Below are positions 1 to 7,520 of a DNA stretch of 64,000 nt, one piece after another. The stretch comes from Clostridium cadaveris (GTDB taxonomy: Bacteria > Bacillota > Clostridia > Clostridiales > Clostridiaceae): positions 2,422,501 to 2,486,500 of the forward strand of contig NZ_CP076620.1 of the NCBI RefSeq assembly GCF_020911725.1, read 5' to 3'. The translations under genes and the position numbers were made by a program. Each line of letters opens with the position of its first letter. The first letter of the stretch is position 1. Below the pieces are notes generated by a model, which saw only the letters and a program-made list of their open reading frames with translations, made no database searches and was not told the origin of the DNA.

Positions 1-1
1 A

Positions 2-1132
2 GGTTCATCATCAGCTTTTATCGAAAGCACTTTAGCTCAAGTATATAAGGTCAGAAATGGAGAAGAGTTTAGAGGAGGTCCTTCCTACTATATACAAAAA
101 GCCCTTGGACAAAGATGGCTTGGAGTTATATTCTCTGTTGCTCTTATAACGTGTTTTGCATATGGATTTAATTCTCTTCAAGCAAACAACATAGTATCAG
201 CTTTTTCACACTATTTCGGTGGAGAATTTCCAAATATGTTTATACCTGCTTCTATAGGATTAGTTCTTTCTTTATTTACTGCTTTTATAATATTTAAAGG
301 CCAAAAGGCAATAGCATTTATATCCTCAGTAATAGTTCCTGTTATGGCTATAATGTACATGATCCTTGGATTATTTATAATAGGAAAAAATTTCAGCTTA
401 GTTCCTGAAATGTTCTCACTTATATTCTCAAGTGCATTTAATTTCAAGAGTTTTGCTGGAGGCTTTATGGGTTCTTGTGTACTTCATGGAATAAAAAGAG
501 GTTTATTCTCTAATGAAGCCGGAATGGGTAGCGCACCAAACGCAGCTGCTTCAGCTCAAGTTTCTCATCCAGCAAAACAAGGACTTGTTCAAACATTATC
601 AGTATTTATCGATACTCTTTTAATATGTAGTACTTCAGCATTTATAGTACTTATCTCTGGTGTTGACTATACAGCCTTAAAAGCAATGCCTCTTGTTCAG
701 CAGGCAGTTGCTTCTCAAGTTGGAGAATGGGGAATAACATTTATAACAATTTCAATATTCTTCTTTGCCTTTAGTTCAATCATAGGAAATTACTATTACA
801 CTGAATCAAATGTAATGTTTATAAAAAACAAAATGGGCGGCTCTATGACTTTATTTAGAATAACATGTATCGTTGCTGTTTTCTTTGGAAGTATCGCAGG
901 ATACGATTTTGTATGGAATCTTGCAGATGTACTTATGGGAATAATGGCTATTATAAACATAACAGTTATACTTCTTCTTGGAAATACTGCTATCCGTGTT
1001 CTTAATGACTACTGTGAACAAAGGAAAGCTGGAAAAGACCCTGTATTCTCTGCTAAGGCTTTAGGCATAAAAAATGCAGAGCTTTGGGACGAAATTAATC
1101 CTTCATCAGAAGAAGAATCACAAATAGGATAA
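2..1132 (+). CDS. alanine/glycine:sodium symporter (AGCS family), 5' end outside window
   Basis: The open frame runs in from the window edge, so the N-terminus is missing. AGCS proteins import alanine or glycine with Na+ across the cytoplasmic membrane. The visible part has GGPSYYIQ near its start, the family hallmark NEAGMGSAPNAAASA about 175 residues in, and many hydrophobic segments. The C-terminal tail is hydrophilic and Glu/Ser-rich, as usual. About 376 residues are visible, so only the first membrane spans are likely missing. The gene stands alone and is closed by a strong intrinsic terminator 4 bases after the stop. The family call is secure; the substrate is inferred from the family. 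Confidence 0.93.
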   Translation, partial: GSSSAFIESTLAQVYKVRNGEEFRGGPSYYIQKALGQRWLGVIFSVALITCFAYGFNSLQANNIVSAFSHYFGGEFPNMFIPASIGLVLSLFTAFIIFKGQKAIAFISSVIVPVMAIMYMILGLFIIGKNFSLVPEMFSLIFSSAFNFKSFAGGFMGSCVLHGIKRGLFSNEAGMGSAPNAAASAQVSHPAKQGLVQTLSVFIDTLLICSTSAFIVLISGVDYTALKAMPLVQQAVASQVGEWGITFITISIFFFAFSSIIGNYYYTESNVMFIKNKMGGSMTLFRITCIVAVFFGSIAGYDFVWNLADVLMGIMAIINITVILLLGNTAIRVLNDYCEQRKAGKDPVFSAKALGIKNAELWDEINPSSEEESQIG

Positions 1133-1135
1133 ATT

Positions 1136-1178
1136 AAAGGAGCTGTCGCACTAACTAATTATTGCGAGGCTCCTTTTA
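1136..1178 (+). terminator. intrinsic terminator of AGCS symporter gene
   Basis: AAAGGAGC (1136-1143) pairs with GCTCCTTT (1169-1176). The stem continues with TCGCA/TGCGA inside, and a short T-rich tail follows. Confidence 0.8.
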
Positions 1179-1185
1179 GTATTCA

Positions 1186-1533
1186 TTATAAAAACATCTC
1201 CGGTTCTTTCCTCATTGAGTACTCTTCCTCTAACTCATGTTTATGATATAAATATCCGAAATCATCATAATACTTTGCTTCTGCAGGGCATTTTTTTATA
1301 CAAGCACCACATTTTATACATATTCCATCTACCTTACTTGGGTCATCTTTATCTATAGAACCCATTGGACAAATCTTTGAGCATAATCCACAGTTAATAC
1401 ATTTTTCATTTGTTTTTGGTTTTACTTTTAAAATATTAATAAAAACACCTTTTCTATCACGAGGCTTATAATATGTACGTATTGGTTCTTCACCTGATAC
1501 TTCCACTGGAATTTTAAAATCATTATTGTACAT
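1186..1533 (-). CDS. ferredoxin half of a frameshifted EFR1-type flavodoxin-ferredoxin protein
   Basis: This 115-residue frame carries two [4Fe-4S] motifs, CINCGLCSKICP and CIKCGACIKKCP, followed by an acidic tail. Ahead of them sits GEEPIRTYYKPRDRKG, the usual linker in flavodoxin/ferredoxin fusions (about 260 residues, one chain). It is one base out of frame with the flavodoxin frame that overlaps it upstream. A TGA at 1543-1545 lies just before this frame's ATG, which has no good ribosome site. I read it as the C-terminal half of a single gene broken by a 1-bp change near 1525-1540. A programmed frameshift is possible, but I see no classic slippery heptamer. The fused family probably moves electrons in the cytosol; the partner is unknown. 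Confidence 0.7.
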   Translation of the reverse strand: MYNNDFKIPVEVSGEEPIRTYYKPRDRKGVFINILKVKPKTNEKCINCGLCSKICPMGSIDKDDPSKVDGICIKCGACIKKCPAEAKYYDDFGYLYHKHELEEEYSMRKEPEMFL

Positions 1534-2006
1534 CTTAACTTTTCAGCTATTTTATCCGCAAAATTATATGCTAGTTTTAAATCTTTGAAATCTGGTCTTC
1601 CTGATGCTAGAATTTTGGAAAAGGAATGTTCTCCTACAAAAGCTCCAGCTGCAATAATGCAAAAACCATCCTTTTCAAGAATATTTCTAAGTTCAATCAA
1701 AGCATCATCATAATTTCTATTACCAAACATCACAATAGGTACAGCTAAAGCCCCATTACCTCTGAATCCTGAGTTTAAAAATGGCAGAAGTATATTTGGA
1801 ATTCTTCCTGCATATACAGGTGATCCAAATATTACGATATCATTTTCATTGAATTCATATTCTTTTTGCCTTTGATGTGGCAGTGTATAGTTTATCTCAT
1901 TAACCTGAGCACCTATCATATTTCCAAGTTCTCTAGCTATTGTTTTTACTACTTTTTCAGTTGTTCCAGTAGCACTAAAATAAATTGCCCAAACTCTTCT
2001 CTCCAT
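1428..2006 (-). CDS. flavodoxin half of a frameshifted EFR1-type flavodoxin-ferredoxin protein
   Basis: The start ATG at 2006 follows AGGGGGATATAG. The N-terminal FSATGTTEKVVKTIA is the FMN phosphate-binding loop of flavodoxins, and IVIFGSPVYAGRIPNILLPF is the typical second FMN region. About 158 residues look like real flavodoxin, ending near AEKLR. The last 34 residues (CTIMILKFQWK...) are hydrophobic and out of place, because the true continuation lies in the neighbouring frame. The product is probably a truncated flavodoxin unless the ribosome shifts by -1. A sequencing or assembly error is an alternative explanation. Confidence 0.75.
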   Translation of the reverse strand: MERRVWAIYFSATGTTEKVVKTIARELGNMIGAQVNEINYTLPHQRQKEYEFNENDIVIFGSPVYAGRIPNILLPFLNSGFRGNGALAVPIVMFGNRNYDDALIELRNILEKDGFCIIAAGAFVGEHSFSKILASGRPDFKDLKLAYNFADKIAEKLRCTIMILKFQWKYQVKNQYVHIISLVIEKVFLLIF

Positions 2007-2086
2007 CTATATCCCCCTGTTCCCAACATCTAATTTTTTTCATAGTACTAATTATATATTAACATAATTTGTCTTAAACTATATAA

Positions 2087-2115
2087 AAAAGACACAATCC
2101 CTATGTATTGTGTCT
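2087..2115 (-). terminator. terminator of the permease-phosphoribosyltransferase operon
   Basis: On the minus strand an AGACACAAT/ATTGTGTCT stem with an 8-base loop is followed by TTTTTTATAT. It ends the operon about 25 bases after the phosphoribosyltransferase stop. Confidence 0.85.
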
Positions 2116-2139
2116 AAAATATCTCAAACAATATTAATC

Positions 2140-2706
2140 TTACATTTCTACAAGCTTTCCATCACCTTCAACTTTGAAAAGAGGTAATTTCTCTATAAAT
2201 ATTATATCTTCTCTATTTGCTGCATCACCTTCTGCTAATATGGAAGCTCTTTTCTTTATATTCCCCCCGGCCTTCTCAACTAAGCTTTCTAATGTCTTTA
2301 ATGACTCTCCTGTTGAAATCACATCATCTATTAATGCAACATTTTTTCCTTTTATTTTTTCTGCTTCAACTTCATCAAGACATAAAAATTGTTTTCCTTT
2401 AGTTGTTATAGATTGAACCTCTTCTATAATAGGATTATTCATATATGACTTTATGCTTTTCCTTGCAACTATAAATTCTTTCATGCCTAAAAGTTTTGAT
2501 ATTTCATAAGCTAAAGGTATTCCTTTTGCTTCTGCTGTAACTATAACATCCACATTATTTAATTTTTTTACAAGCTCTTTTGCTGTAACCTGTATAAGCT
2601 CCGTATCCCCTAAGATCACAAAACTTGCAATTGCTAAATCTTTTTTAATCTTTATTATAGGTAAATTTCTTTCAAGTGACAAAATGTTTAATTTATATGT
2701 ACTCAT
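2140..2706 (-). CDS. purine phosphoribosyltransferase-like protein (adenine PRT type)
   Basis: Type I phosphoribosyltransferases join PRPP to a nucleobase in the cytosol. The PRPP-binding motif VALIDDVISTGES is present around residues 123-135, and VTAEAKGIPLAYEISKLLG matches the adenine PRT-like subgroup. Length (188 residues) fits. The gene begins 13 bases after a nucleobase permease on the same strand, so the pair probably imports a purine and traps it as a nucleotide. It could act on adenine, hypoxanthine/guanine or xanthine; the sequence alone does not decide. Some members of this fold are regulators, but no DNA-binding domain is visible here. Confidence 0.8.
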   Translation of the reverse strand: MSTYKLNILSLERNLPIIKIKKDLAIASFVILGDTELIQVTAKELVKKLNNVDVIVTAEAKGIPLAYEISKLLGMKEFIVARKSIKSYMNNPIIEEVQSITTKGKQFLCLDEVEAEKIKGKNVALIDDVISTGESLKTLESLVEKAGGNIKKRASILAEGDAANREDIIFIEKLPLFKVEGDGKLVEM

Positions 2707-2719
2707 TTTAAAATCCCCC

Positions 2720-3772
2720 TTAAATTCCTAAAACAAATCTTGTTATTATTCCTGCAACCATTCCAAAGAATGGATCACTAACTGCCGTAACAGCCATTGT
2801 AACTCCACCAACCATGCCTGATGATCCAGATAAAGCAGCTGCTGCATTTACTGGAACTGTAGCAAATATTCCAAGAACAAATAAAAATCCGCTGATTGAC
2901 TGTGCCGGTACATATTTTCCTATTTTAGGTAATAGACCACAAAATAATATAGCAGCCATTATAAGCATCATGATTATGCCTGCTGCAATTGGATGGGGCG
3001 CACTACCTGTGGCTGAGATTATTGATTCAACTGGTGCTCCTCCAAATAAAGATGATCCCATATCAGCAACACTGCTTATAACAGAAAGATGATCTATATT
3101 AACTGTTGTATTTGCAATTTCTCCAGTTATAGCTCCAAATGCTATGTTTGATCCTATGTTTAAACATACCATCCCTAGTGCTCCTCTTAATATGTTTAAA
3201 CTCACTGTTATCTTCTTTTTTTCGACCTTCTCTTTATGTATTTCCACATTTCTCATATCTTTATTAAACATATTAGCTGCTATACTTGATAGCACAACTG
3301 ATACAGTTATTGTCCATACTAAATCCTTTGTCATCAAGTAAACTACAACTGCTGAAGCTATAGATATTGCACTCACCTTTTTCTCCGCCTTAAACATGTC
3401 CATAGAAACTTTAGCAAGCATAATTCCAACACCCGCCATCATACCTGATGTTATTATTGGTCCAATAAAATCAACTATCTTTCCTAAAAAGCCAAACATA
3501 CCTATAAGTGCCATTATAAGTGCTCCGATAAAGATCATTGATAATCTTTCTTGCATGTTTTTCCCTGCAGTTCCTGCGTAAGTTATAGTTTCCGCTTGAA
3601 ATGATATAGGCGCAACAGATCCTGTTATAAAGTTACCTACTGCACCAACTAAAAATGCAAATGCCGTAGGAATAGACGCAAATCCGAACGTTAATGCCAA
3701 AAGTCCTTGTGGTAATCCGTTTAATATAACTCCAACTATAGCCATAGCATCAGTTAATAATTCTGAAAACAT
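2720..3772 (-). CDS. NCS2-type nucleobase permease (short, AzgA/PbuG-like)
   Basis: A hydrophobic protein with about ten membrane segments. It has SFQAETITYAGTAG near residue 60 and GGAPVESIISATGSAP near residue 245, which resemble the substrate-binding segments of NCS2 nucleobase transporters. At 350 residues it is shorter than typical members (about 430-460), missing mainly loops. It is first in a two-gene operon with a phosphoribosyltransferase, so a purine is the likely substrate. GGAGG in the leader supports the start at 3772. Upstream lies a cluster of CGAA boxes suggesting purine-responsive repression. The family is fairly sure; the exact base is unknown. Confidence 0.78.
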   Translation of the reverse strand: MFSELLTDAMAIVGVILNGLPQGLLALTFGFASIPTAFAFLVGAVGNFITGSVAPISFQAETITYAGTAGKNMQERLSMIFIGALIMALIGMFGFLGKIVDFIGPIITSGMMAGVGIMLAKVSMDMFKAEKKVSAISIASAVVVYLMTKDLVWTITVSVVLSSIAANMFNKDMRNVEIHKEKVEKKKITVSLNILRGALGMVCLNIGSNIAFGAITGEIANTTVNIDHLSVISSVADMGSSLFGGAPVESIISATGSAPHPIAAGIIMMLIMAAILFCGLLPKIGKYVPAQSISGFLFVLGIFATVPVNAAAALSGSSGMVGGVTMAVTAVSDPFFGMVAGIITRFVLGI

Positions 3773-3820
3773 ATATATAGGTCCTCCTTTTTATTACTGT
3801 AAATCCATATTACATCTTAT

Positions 3821-3990
3821 TACGAACTTTTTCAATATTTTTATAAATATTATACGGTTAATTTCGTTATTTTATATGAATTTACAATTTTTATTTTCGT
3901 ATTTTGTAATTTGTTATTTATTTATAAGTCAAAAATTGAATTTAGAAAAAAATTACAATACGAACATTCACTCACAAATCACATTTCGTA
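3821..3990 (-). promoter_or_regulatory. cluster of A[A/T]nACGAA boxes upstream of the purine permease
   Basis: Five boxes with an ACGAA core lie in 170 bases: CGAA at 3823 and 3961, and TTCG (same box, other strand) at 3863, 3896 and 3985. The two at 3961 and 3985 face each other 20 bases apart. The Firmicute PurR PurBox has a CGAAC core in paired inverted copies, so a PurR-like operator is plausible. The spacing is not the classical one. Confidence 0.4.
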
Positions 3991-4128
3991 ATTCACAGAT
4001 AAAAAATCGTTTTTTCTTATAAATGAAGTAATTTCACAGAAAAGTATAAAAAAGCTGGACAACTTAAGTAATGTGACCCCCAAAAGTTAGACTTTATTAG
4101 CGAGACAGTTTCGGCTGCCTCGCTATTT

Positions 4129-4929
4129 TTATGCAGCCAAGAGTTTGAGTCTGTATTGCACAGGACTCATCCATCCTAGTTTCTCTTTAATCCTTTGTTC
4201 ATTGTAGTACTTTATATATCTTTCTATTTCAGATTTCAATTTCTCATAACTGTAATAAACAACACCATAGTATATTTCCTGTTTCAAGAGTCCAAAGAAG
4301 TTTTCCATTACAGAATTATCGTGACAGTTTCCCTTGCGGGACATGCTCTGAAAAATCCGCTCTTCTTTAAGACGATGTGAGTATGACTTCATCTGGTAAG
4401 CCCAGCCTTGGTCAGAATGAAATGTTCTTCGATATGGGCAATCAGATGTTATTTCAATGGCTTCATTTAGAGCATTTATCACATTGGTGGCAGAAGGCCG
4501 CCTATCAATACCGTAACTTAAAATCTCACTGTTACATATATCCATAAACGGATCCAAGTATAGTTTGTGCATCGTCATATGTCCCTTAGAATCTACCTCA
4601 TAGTATTTAAACTCAGTAGTATCTGTTGTGATTTTCTGATGAGGGATATTTGTATTAAAACGTCTTCTGATTCTGTTGGGCGCAACTGTTCCGATCTTGC
4701 CTTTGTAAGAACTATATTTACGACTTTTTCTAGTAAAGGAAGTAACTTGGAGATTTAGTTTCTGCATGATTCTCTGTACTTTCTTTTTATTAACAATAAA
4801 GCCCTGATTTCGAAGTTCACCATATATTCTACGATAGCCATAATCCTTGTTTGTGTTATGTATTTCTAAGATTGTATCCTCAATTGCCTGGTCAGGATTT
4901 TTCCTATCAAATCTTTTCTGCCAGTACAT
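4129..4929 (-). CDS. IS3-family transposase OrfB (DDE integrase domain)
   Basis: Retroviral-integrase-type catalytic subunit. It starts with an HTH_21-like segment (DYGYRRIYGELRNQGF, residues 30-45), followed by the rve domain with the DDE triad visible in TTDTTEF, HSDQGWAY and SVMENFFG. It ends with YNEQRIKEKLGWMSPVQYR, the family C-terminal signature. The frame stays open upstream of the ATG at 4929 to the shift region (TARIIHSLRGDFKLKD), so the working protein is probably an OrfAB fusion made by -1 frameshifting. Length (266) is normal. Confidence 0.93.
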   Translation of the reverse strand: MYWQKRFDRKNPDQAIEDTILEIHNTNKDYGYRRIYGELRNQGFIVNKKKVQRIMQKLNLQVTSFTRKSRKYSSYKGKIGTVAPNRIRRRFNTNIPHQKITTDTTEFKYYEVDSKGHMTMHKLYLDPFMDICNSEILSYGIDRRPSATNVINALNEAIEITSDCPYRRTFHSDQGWAYQMKSYSHRLKEERIFQSMSRKGNCHDNSVMENFFGLLKQEIYYGVVYYSYEKLKSEIERYIKYYNEQRIKEKLGWMSPVQYRLKLLAA

Positions 4930-4970
4930 ATATGTTGCCTTCGGAAAGCTAACAATTGCGAGAATATCTT

Positions 4971-5552
4971 TTAGTTTGAAGTCTCCTCGGAGGCTGTGGA
5001 TGATTCTCGCTGTTTTTTCAGAAGAGTTTCCTCCTCTAAACGCAGCCTCCTCAGTTCTTTTAAATAGGCATTCTCAATTTTAAGCTTTAAAAGTTCATCT
5101 TCAAGTTGTCTCACATGTTCAGCACTTGTGTCTACTGGAGTAATTTCTGAAGATAACTGTACTTTTTCTTTCTTATTATTTGATACCAATGACTTCTTAC
5201 GACCTTTCTTCTTCGGTCTCAATGCATCAACACCTGCAATATTAAAATCATTGACCCATTTACATATCTGTACTGGGTTGTTGATTTTCTCTTGGAGAGC
5301 TAAATCCTGATACGAAACCTCACTTGATAAATATAACTCTACCACATGAAGTTTATATTCAAAAGAATAATTATTTTTTTTTCTTGAGCGCTTTAATCCT
5401 TCATCACCCATTTTGGAATAAGATAATACCCACTTCTTAATGTTACTCCACGCAGGAATACCATAAGTCTTGGCAAGATACGAATATCCGCCTTCACCAT
5501 TTAAATATGCATCAACAACCTTTTTCTTAAGTTCATAACTGTATTTTGCCAT
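4971..5552 (-). CDS. IS3-family transposase OrfA (helix-turn-helix)
   Basis: 193 residues with two helix-turn-helix segments (about residues 5-45 and 62-105) for binding the IS ends, then a basic linker and a C-terminal leucine/glutamate coiled coil (EDELLKLKIENAYLKELRRL) for multimerisation. An AAAAAA run at 5013-5018 (minus strand, codons AAA AAA C) near the end of the gene allows a -1 shift into the orfB frame. This is the standard IS3 strategy. A good ribosome site precedes the ATG. Confidence 0.9.
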   Translation of the reverse strand: MAKYSYELKKKVVDAYLNGEGGYSYLAKTYGIPAWSNIKKWVLSYSKMGDEGLKRSRKKNNYSFEYKLHVVELYLSSEVSYQDLALQEKINNPVQICKWVNDFNIAGVDALRPKKKGRKKSLVSNNKKEKVQLSSEITPVDTSAEHVRQLEDELLKLKIENAYLKELRRLRLEEETLLKKQRESSTASEETSN

Positions 5553-5763
5553 AAAAAATCGACCTCCAATTCGTTAGATTTTTGGTCTAACTTTTGGGGG
5601 TCGGTTCAAAGTCCAGCTTTTTTATACTATAAATCCACCATAATATAATCTTATATATAAATAAGAATTTATAATTTTACATTATTATTAGAATTTTATA
5701 AAATAGTATGTGGAAATAAAATAGCACACCTATTGCTTGCTATAAATTTAAGGAGTTGTATTT

Positions 5764-6702
5764 ATGAAAGTAAAACCAGATGACATCAAGCGTGTAAAAT
5801 CTTTAGGATTTTTATACAACAGGGGTACAGAAGATGAATTTAATTGTCGTGTTATCACTGAAAATGGTACTCTTACCAGCGAAGATTTGGAAACTATTGC
5901 AGAAGCTGCAAGAAAATACGGCAATGGAAAAGTAGCCTTTACTTCTAGAATGACAGTTGAGATGCAGGGCGTAAAGTATGAAGGAATCGATGCTCTTATA
6001 TCTGATCTTAAAGAACATGGGCTTATAACTGGAGGTACTGGTGATAAAATCAGACCCGTTGTAGCTTGTAAGGGAGGAACTTGTGTATTTGGGCAAGTTG
6101 ATTCTGCTGATATAGCAAAGAGAATTCATGACAGATTTTTTATTGGATACAAAAATGTAGAACTTCCTCATAAATTTAAAATTGCAGTAGGAGGTTGTCC
6201 TAATAACTGTGTAAAACCTGATTTAAATGATATTGGATTAATTGGACAAAATATGCCTGAAATACATGAAGATATATGCCGTGGATGCACTAAATGTGCA
6301 GTTGAGATGAACTGTTTAATGCATGCACCAAAAGTTGTAGATAAAAAAATAACTATAAATCGTTATATATGCAACAGATGTGGTAAATGTATAAAGAAGT
6401 GTTATTTTCACTGTCTATCTTCTAAGGCCCACGGAGTTAAAATTTTAATCGGCGGAAAATGGGGTCGTCAAGGAAGACCTGGTTCTGAGATAAATGGAAT
6501 TTACAGTATAGAGGAAGCTCTTGATATAATTGAAAAAGCTATCTTAGTTTACCGTGAGAATGCCTTTAAGAAAGAGCGTTTTGGGGATATGATAGAAAGA
6601 ATAGGTCATGATAAAATTGAAAAGATGATTTTATCAAATGATACTATAGAAAGAAAAGATGAAATATTAGCTTTATCTATAAAACCAAAAGAACAAAAAT
6701 AA
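5764..6702 (+). CDS. small siroheme/[4Fe-4S] sulfite- or nitrite-reductase-like protein with ferredoxin domain
   Basis: 312 residues. The N-terminal half resembles the ferredoxin-like and siroheme regions of sulfite/nitrite reductases. Siroheme-[4Fe-4S] cysteines are in ACKGGTC (C-x4-C, near residue 102) and GGCPNNC (C-x3-C, near residue 143). Next comes a two-cluster ferredoxin domain with CRGCTKCAVEMNC and CNRCGKCIKKC. This layout fits the small anaerobic reductases related to AsrC or F420-dependent sulfite reductase. No AsrA/AsrB partner is adjacent, so the electron donor and true substrate are unknown. GGAG precedes the ATG. Transcription probably starts close by, because the IS separates it from what lies upstream. 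Confidence 0.78.
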   Translation: MKVKPDDIKRVKSLGFLYNRGTEDEFNCRVITENGTLTSEDLETIAEAARKYGNGKVAFTSRMTVEMQGVKYEGIDALISDLKEHGLITGGTGDKIRPVVACKGGTCVFGQVDSADIAKRIHDRFFIGYKNVELPHKFKIAVGGCPNNCVKPDLNDIGLIGQNMPEIHEDICRGCTKCAVEMNCLMHAPKVVDKKITINRYICNRCGKCIKKCYFHCLSSKAHGVKILIGGKWGRQGRPGSEINGIYSIEEALDIIEKAILVYRENAFKKERFGDMIERIGHDKIEKMILSNDTIERKDEILALSIKPKEQK

Positions 6703-6790
6703 TCTAGTTAATAGTAAACTTATAAAATCTTTTAATACAAAATTTAAAATTTTAAAGAATAAGAAAATTTCACTTTATATCGATTCTTAA

Positions 6791-6814
6791 AAGAGCTCCA
6801 CGGAGTTCTTTTTT
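6791..6814 (+). terminator. intrinsic terminator after the siroheme reductase gene
   Basis: AAGAGCTC/GAGTTCTT stem (one G-U pair) followed by TTTTTT. A weaker AAGAAT/ATTCTT pair lies just upstream. Confidence 0.7.
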
Positions 6815-6914
6815 CATATCTAAGATTTTCTCTATTTAAATTTCATTGTATAATAAATATAATTAATAATTTGCAATTTTATAACTTAATTATAAATGAA
6901 AGAAGTGATAATTT

Positions 6915-7391
6915 ATGGCAATAGTACACATGCTTTGTGGTAAAGTAGGAAGTGGAAAAAGTACCTATGCACAAAGTTTAAAAACTAAAGGAAATACCTT
7001 TATATTATCTTACGATGACCTTATGCTCATTTTATTTGACGATTGTATAGGTCCTGCTAAACATCAAGAAATGGTTAGTAGATGCAAGAAGTTTTTATTT
7101 GGACAGGCTCTTGAAATGTTAGAGATGAATATAGATGTAATATTAGATTTTGGTTTTTGGTCTAAAGAAGAAAGAGATGAAACAAAAAGATTCTTTAAAA
7201 GTAAAGGTATAGAAGTAAAACTTCATTATGTAAATCCACCTTATGAAGTTATAACAAAACATCTTGAAATCAGGAATAAAGCTATAAATGATGGTGTTCG
7301 TGGTTATTATATGACTCCAGAAAAGCGAAAAAGATTTGATGGTTTTTTCCAAGAACCTTCAAAAGAAGAAATTGATGAATATATAAAATAA
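6915..7391 (+). CDS. P-loop kinase-like ATPase (AAA_33 / zeta-toxin-like fold)
   Basis: 158 residues with a Walker A at the N-terminus (CGKVGSGKSTYA, residues 8-19), then SYDDLM and VILDFGFWSKEERDE, the typical acceptor-binding and second acidic segments of AAA_33 small-molecule kinases. This fold includes polynucleotide kinases, zeta toxins and antibiotic phosphotransferases. No antitoxin-like gene is adjacent, so a toxin role is not supported. Start ATG at 6915 follows GAAGTGATAA. The substrate is unknown and the gene is monocistronic. Confidence 0.75.
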   Translation: MAIVHMLCGKVGSGKSTYAQSLKTKGNTFILSYDDLMLILFDDCIGPAKHQEMVSRCKKFLFGQALEMLEMNIDVILDFGFWSKEERDETKRFFKSKGIEVKLHYVNPPYEVITKHLEIRNKAINDGVRGYYMTPEKRKRFDGFFQEPSKEEIDEYIK

Positions 7392-7412
7392 TTTTATTAA
7401 AAGAATAAAAGC

Positions 7413-7510
7413 AGATGATAAACTTTTTTGAGATAGTATTAACGTAAAGAACAGTTTAAATAATAAAACTTTTCTTACATTCATGACCATATCAATTAAC
7501 CTTATCATCT
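7413..7510. repeat. long-loop inverted repeat between convergent genes
   Basis: AGATGATAA (7413-7421) and TTATCATCT (7502-7510) form a 9-bp stem, with A-rich and T-rich outer flanks, around an 80-base loop. It lies where a bidirectional terminator is expected between the kinase gene and the GNAT gene. The loop is unusually long and its own ends are weakly similar in inverted orientation. Confidence 0.45.
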
Positions 7511-7520
7511 ACTTTTTATG

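Larger units (their letters stand above)
4069..5608 (-). mobile_element. IS3-family (IS150-group) insertion sequence, complete
   Basis: The element is 1540 bp, with 24-bp imperfect terminal inverted repeats sharing GACCCCCAAAAGTTAGAC. The right end begins TGAACC and the left end TAATGT, both read inward. It is flanked by a 3-bp AAG direct repeat (4066-4068 and 5609-5611). It carries orfA and orfB in the usual arrangement, with orfB in the -1 frame. Both frames are intact, so the copy may be active. It sits in the loop of a terminator-like hairpin, upstream of both divergent neighbours. Confidence 0.92.
4043..5628. repeat. terminator-like hairpin split by the IS element
   Basis: Bases 4043-4060 and 5611-5628 are a perfect 18-bp inverted repeat with the form of an intrinsic terminator (core AAAAAAGCTGGAC / GTCCAGCTTTTTT). 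Removing the IS and one copy of its AAG target duplication restores a single hairpin with a 7-base loop. The IS therefore entered exactly in the loop. Confidence 0.75.

Noticed and set aside
3773-4042. Possible purine riboswitch upstream of the NCS2 permease
   Set aside because: None of the conserved purine-aptamer segments are present on the minus strand; only CGAA boxes are seen.
6915-7391. Zeta-type toxin of a toxin-antitoxin pair
   Set aside because: The P-loop fold fits, but no antitoxin-sized gene is adjacent and toxin-specific residues cannot be confirmed.
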